Source of the DNA: an uncultured Candidatus Melainabacteria bacterium
GTDB taxonomy: Bacteria; Cyanobacteriota; Vampirovibrionia; Gastranaerophilales; Gastranaerophilaceae
DNA: 7,915 bases
Reading direction: 5' to 3'
Assembly (NCBI GenBank): GCA_934693215.1
Contig: CAKUVB010000080.1
Span: forward strand, 1-7,915
Positions 5,947 through 7,915 of the stretch are shown here, piece after piece; the first letter of the stretch is position 1; each line of letters begins with the position of its first letter. The notes under the pieces are model-generated. The model saw only the letters and a program-made list of their open reading frames with translations. It was not told where the DNA came from and ran no database searches. Both the position numbers and the translations under genes were made by a program.

Positions 5947-7296
5947 ATGTCTGCAATAAATTCTGTTAATATGAATATGCCAGTTCAGAACAATAATCCT
6001 GTTTTGGGGATTACTGCTCCTAATATTCATTCTAATTATCAAGACATTATGGACACCTATAACGAAATACAAGATTTTAAAAATAACAGTATTGCAGTTA
6101 CTATAGCTAATCACCGAAAAAATAAAGAGAGAATAGGAGCTACGGCTATTGGTTTTGTTTGTGGGACTTTGCAAGGTGGATTATTCGCCAGTGGATACGC
6201 ATTAGCAAAATCTTTTCCTGTTGTTCAAAAACTTCCAGGGATTAAGTGGGTCGTGGGTAAAGTTGACGAATGGGTTATAAAAGCAAAGAATTTACACCCT
6301 GAAAAAGGACGTTTTTATCATTTGTCTGCTGGAATTGGAATGAAAGTATTATATTCAGCAATTACAAGTGCGGCTTTAGGTTTCGCTTTTGATTTGTATA
6401 AAACGTATAGTGAAACCAGAATAAATGGTAAAATTTCAAATACTAGACAAGGAATGTTAAAAGATGATTATTTATTGTCAGGATTGAATTCTCTTTCTTA
6501 TTCTAAAATTGGTAAAAAAGCAATTAAAGATGCTGTCTATAAAGATAAAGACGGTAATATAGTAATAAAATTAAAAGGAATAAATAAAGAATATACGGTA
6601 ACAAAACAAGAGTTGAAAAAAGCATCAAAGAAATATGTTCCTGATTTTGATGAAAAAGGTAAAGTTCGTGGGTATGATAAAAAGTATTCAACAGGAGATG
6701 GTGATGTTTTAGCTTTTGAACTTGCTTTTGAAAAATATCGTACCGATTTGAAAGAAGGAAAAATAGAAAAAGATAAAAATATTCCAGCTTATGCTTATGA
6801 GTATTCAAAAAACGATAACAATCCTATTGATTCGGGTACACCTAATCAGCTTTATTATTTGTTGACCGGTAAAAATTGTGCTCAAATTGATTTTAATGCT
6901 ACAAAAAATTATGGAGTTGCGAAAGATTTAGATATTTTTAAAATGTATTCTAAAAAACATTTTGACAAATTTATGAAGGATTTTTCTAAAACTCCTGAAA
7001 ATTATGCAGCCGGTTGTAATTTAAGAATAAAAGAACAAATGCCTTTCCGTAATAAACATCATCAAAAAATCAAATTGAAGCCTGAACATGAGTATGCTAT
7101 TAAAAAGATTAATGATAAATATGTTACAATTGTAGACCCACAAAAATCAAGAATTCCAATAGATGTTCCTGTTGATATGTTTAAATCAATTGTTGGTAGT
7201 GTTTATTATTTCAATAATAATGAAAATGAAGAAGAAAAACCTTTACAAGCATTTGCGGATATGAGTTCTCTTAAGGATAGATGCATGAATGATTAA
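5947..7296 (+). CDS. Calpain-like (C2 family) protein with catalytic Cys and Asn replaced; likely pseudoprotease
   Basis: 449 aa. After an Asn-rich leader (1-60) come two hydrophobic Gly/Ala-rich segments (~63-87 and ~126-151), which could anchor it in the membrane. Residues ~165-430 follow the calpain protease layout. QGMLKDDYLLSGLNSLS (168-184) matches QGxxGDCxLLxALxSL, GDGDVLAFELAFEKY matches the ExAYAK region, and GTPNQLYYLLTG matches the GGxxxEALxxLTG region. HEYAI (His381) and IVDPQ (397-399) match the GHAY and NPW sites. The oxyanion Gln (Q168) and His381 are kept, but the nucleophilic Cys is Asp (D174, codon GAT) and the Asn is Asp (D397). Hydrolysis by the calpain mechanism is therefore not expected; binding or regulation is more likely, as in human CAPN6, which also lacks the Cys. 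The family call rests on motif matching by eye and could be refined by structure prediction. The start is ATG 5947 because AAAGG lies 10 nt upstream. Confidence 0.7.
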   Translation: MSAINSVNMNMPVQNNNPVLGITAPNIHSNYQDIMDTYNEIQDFKNNSIAVTIANHRKNKERIGATAIGFVCGTLQGGLFASGYALAKSFPVVQKLPGIKWVVGKVDEWVIKAKNLHPEKGRFYHLSAGIGMKVLYSAITSAALGFAFDLYKTYSETRINGKISNTRQGMLKDDYLLSGLNSLSYSKIGKKAIKDAVYKDKDGNIVIKLKGINKEYTVTKQELKKASKKYVPDFDEKGKVRGYDKKYSTGDGDVLAFELAFEKYRTDLKEGKIEKDKNIPAYAYEYSKNDNNPIDSGTPNQLYYLLTGKNCAQIDFNATKNYGVAKDLDIFKMYSKKHFDKFMKDFSKTPENYAAGCNLRIKEQMPFRNKHHQKIKLKPEHEYAIKKINDKYVTIVDPQKSRIPIDVPVDMFKSIVGSVYYFNNNENEEEKPLQAFADMSSLKDRCMND

Positions 7297-7351
7297 TTTG
7301 ATAATTTTTTCTTTCTTAAAACAAAATGTAACTAATTATCTGACGTGTACA
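7297..7351. other. Short AT-rich spacer at the start of a 619-bp non-coding region
   Basis: From 7297 to the window end I find no credible gene. This first part holds a T-run (7305-7310) just after the calpain-like gene and a weak pair GATAATT/AATTATC (7300-7306, 7334-7340). The rest of the region is occupied by repeats, listed individually. Confidence 0.5.
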
Positions 7352-7478
7352 ATTGCGAAAAATCTTCGATTTTGATGCAATCTATAACACAACCTTCATC
7401 ATTCCGTTATATTGAGCGAAAGCGAAATATCTCTAACAAGGTTTACATGAGATTTATCGCCTACGGCTCTGAATGACG
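7352..7478 (+). repeat. Bipartite palindromic repeat, copy A
   Basis: Module 1 (7352-7381) is a hairpin: ATTGC...GCAAT outside, AAAATC-TTC-GATTTT inside. Module 2 (7398-7478) is an imperfect palindrome with ends near ACGTCATTC and GAATGACGT (left arm one base off), inner arms ATCTC...GAGAT, and a small GCC-TAC-GGC hairpin. A collinear second copy lies 382 bp downstream in the same orientation. The organisation resembles REP/BIME-type or MITE-like intergenic repeats that begin GTCATTGCGA or CGTCATTC in many genomes. No coding capacity. Confidence 0.75.
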
Positions 7479-7508
7479 TAAAATCTGTCAATGTTGGTTA
7501 TTTTATAA

Positions 7509-7529
7509 TTGGGGTTTATGCAACCCCAA
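7509..7529. repeat. 8-bp inverted repeat, G/C-rich hairpin
   Basis: TTGGGGTT (7509-7516) and AACCCCAA (7522-7529) flank a 5-nt loop TATGC. It is a strong small hairpin in otherwise AT-rich DNA and could act as a transcription terminator or part of the repeat cluster. Confidence 0.45.
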
Positions 7530-7544
7530 ACCCCGCACCAAATA

Positions 7545-7579
7545 TTCTTTCTTTTTTATTGCGAAGAAAAAAGAAAGAA
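7545..7579. repeat. 13-bp perfect inverted repeat, pyrimidine/purine arms
   Basis: TTCTTTCTTTTTT (7545-7557) and AAAAAAGAAAGAA (7567-7579) pair perfectly around the 9-nt loop ATTGCGAAG. One arm is all pyrimidine and the other all purine, an unusual long stem. Function is unknown. Confidence 0.6.
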
Positions 7580-7614
7580 CATTGGATAAGAAAGAAAAAC
7601 AACGCCGACTAAAA

Positions 7615-7699
7615 ACAGTCACTAAATTCAACTCGAAACTCGTGAACTCGCTACCGCTCAGACAACACGAGTTTTTTCCTTGTTTCATTAAGTGACTGT
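7615..7699 (+). repeat. Nested inverted repeats with terminator-like inner hairpin
   Basis: The outer arms ACAGTCACT (7615-7623) and AGTGACTGT (7691-7699) enclose the inner arms AAACTCGTG (7636-7644) and CACGAGTTT (7666-7674). The inner stem runs into TTTTTT (7672-7677), as in an intrinsic terminator on the + strand, although its 21-nt loop is long. AACTCG occurs three times (7630, 7637, 7645). The two-level structure suggests a structured RNA or palindromic mobile repeat, not a simple terminator. Confidence 0.5.
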
Positions 7700-7733
7700 A
7701 AACTAATTGTAATGTTTGTAAGTTTAATATGTC

Positions 7734-7860
7734 ATTGCGAAAAATCTTCGATTTTGAAGCAATCCAGAACACAATTCACGTCATTCCGTCATATTGTGCG
7801 ATAGCGAAATCTCCCTGACAAAGCTTGCATGAGATTCATCGGCAAGCCGAGCAGAGGGTG
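7734..7860 (+). repeat. Bipartite palindromic repeat, copy B
   Basis: Direct, gap-free copy of the element at 7352-7478. Module 1 differs at 1 of 30 bases. The next ~73 bases are about 78% identical by hand count. The last ~25 bases diverge and the GAATGAC end is lost. The terminal small hairpin is TCGGC-AA-GCCGA here against GCC-TAC-GGC in copy A, so pairing is kept although the sequence changed. Confidence 0.75.
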
Positions 7861-7861
7861 A

Positions 7862-7902
7862 AAATCGAAAATTCATAATCGGAAAAAGCATTTTTTCGAT
7901 TT
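7862..7902. repeat. 10-bp inverted repeat at the window end
   Basis: AAATCGAAAA (7862-7871) and TTTTCGATTT (7893-7902) pair around a 21-nt loop, starting directly after repeat copy B. The arms resemble the stem of module 1 of that repeat (AAAATC/GATTTT), so this may be another degraded piece of the family. Confidence 0.4.
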
Positions 7903-7915
7903 GAATTTGAGTGTA

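Noticed and set aside
7503..7772. 89-residue open frame on the minus strand
   Set aside because: It runs across four inverted repeats and into repeat copy B, has low-complexity Phe/Lys/Ser stretches dictated by those hairpins, and lacks a ribosome binding site. It is a by-product of repeat DNA.
7345..7860. CRISPR array
   Set aside because: There are only two copies, 382 bp apart, each 127 bp and palindromic, with no regular short spacers and no cas genes nearby.

Overview
The window is very AT-rich, and every gene in it ends in TAA. It reads like an anaerobic, host-associated bacterium with a low-GC genome. The AT-richness, the GAF-GGDEF-HD-GYP fusion and the style of the hypothetical-protein N-termini suggest a gut Melainabacterium (Gastranaerophilales) to me. 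That placement is an inference and could be wrong.

Layout. (1) 1-900 (+) is the 3' four fifths of a HemW-type radical-SAM haem chaperone, cut by the window edge. (2) 918-1181 (-) is a small, acidic, Ser/Asp-rich protein of unknown function that converges on hemW. (3) 1373-2593 (+) is a secreted protein of unknown function with a Lys/Glu/Gln-rich tail. It has a perfect extended -10 placed so that its mRNA should be leaderless. (4) 2673-2745 is tRNA-Lys(TTT) with its own promoter. (5) 2763-3026 is a sirtuin remnant missing both ends and lying directly against the tRNA. (6) 3080-3871 (+) is a short-chain dehydrogenase with all catalytic residues, again apparently leaderless. (7) 4008-5864 (+) is a GAF-GGDEF-HD-GYP protein with an intact c-di-GMP phosphodiesterase signature and a GGDEF domain that has lost some ligand-binding residues. 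(8) 5947-7296 (+) is a calpain-like (C2) protein with two hydrophobic segments, in which the catalytic Cys is Asp and the catalytic Asn is Asp. (9) 7297-7915 has no convincing gene. It holds two direct copies of a 127-bp bipartite palindromic repeat separated by several strong inverted repeats.

The genes do not form one pathway. Most have their own promoter or a sizeable gap, so this looks like a chromosomal housekeeping and accessory stretch, not a dedicated system. The only local hint of shared control is a TTTTGACTTTA motif: one arm of a perfect palindrome before the c-di-GMP gene, and a single copy before the calpain-like gene. The best leads are the apparent pseudo-calpain, the two leaderless transcripts with identical geometry, and the structured repeat cluster at the right end.
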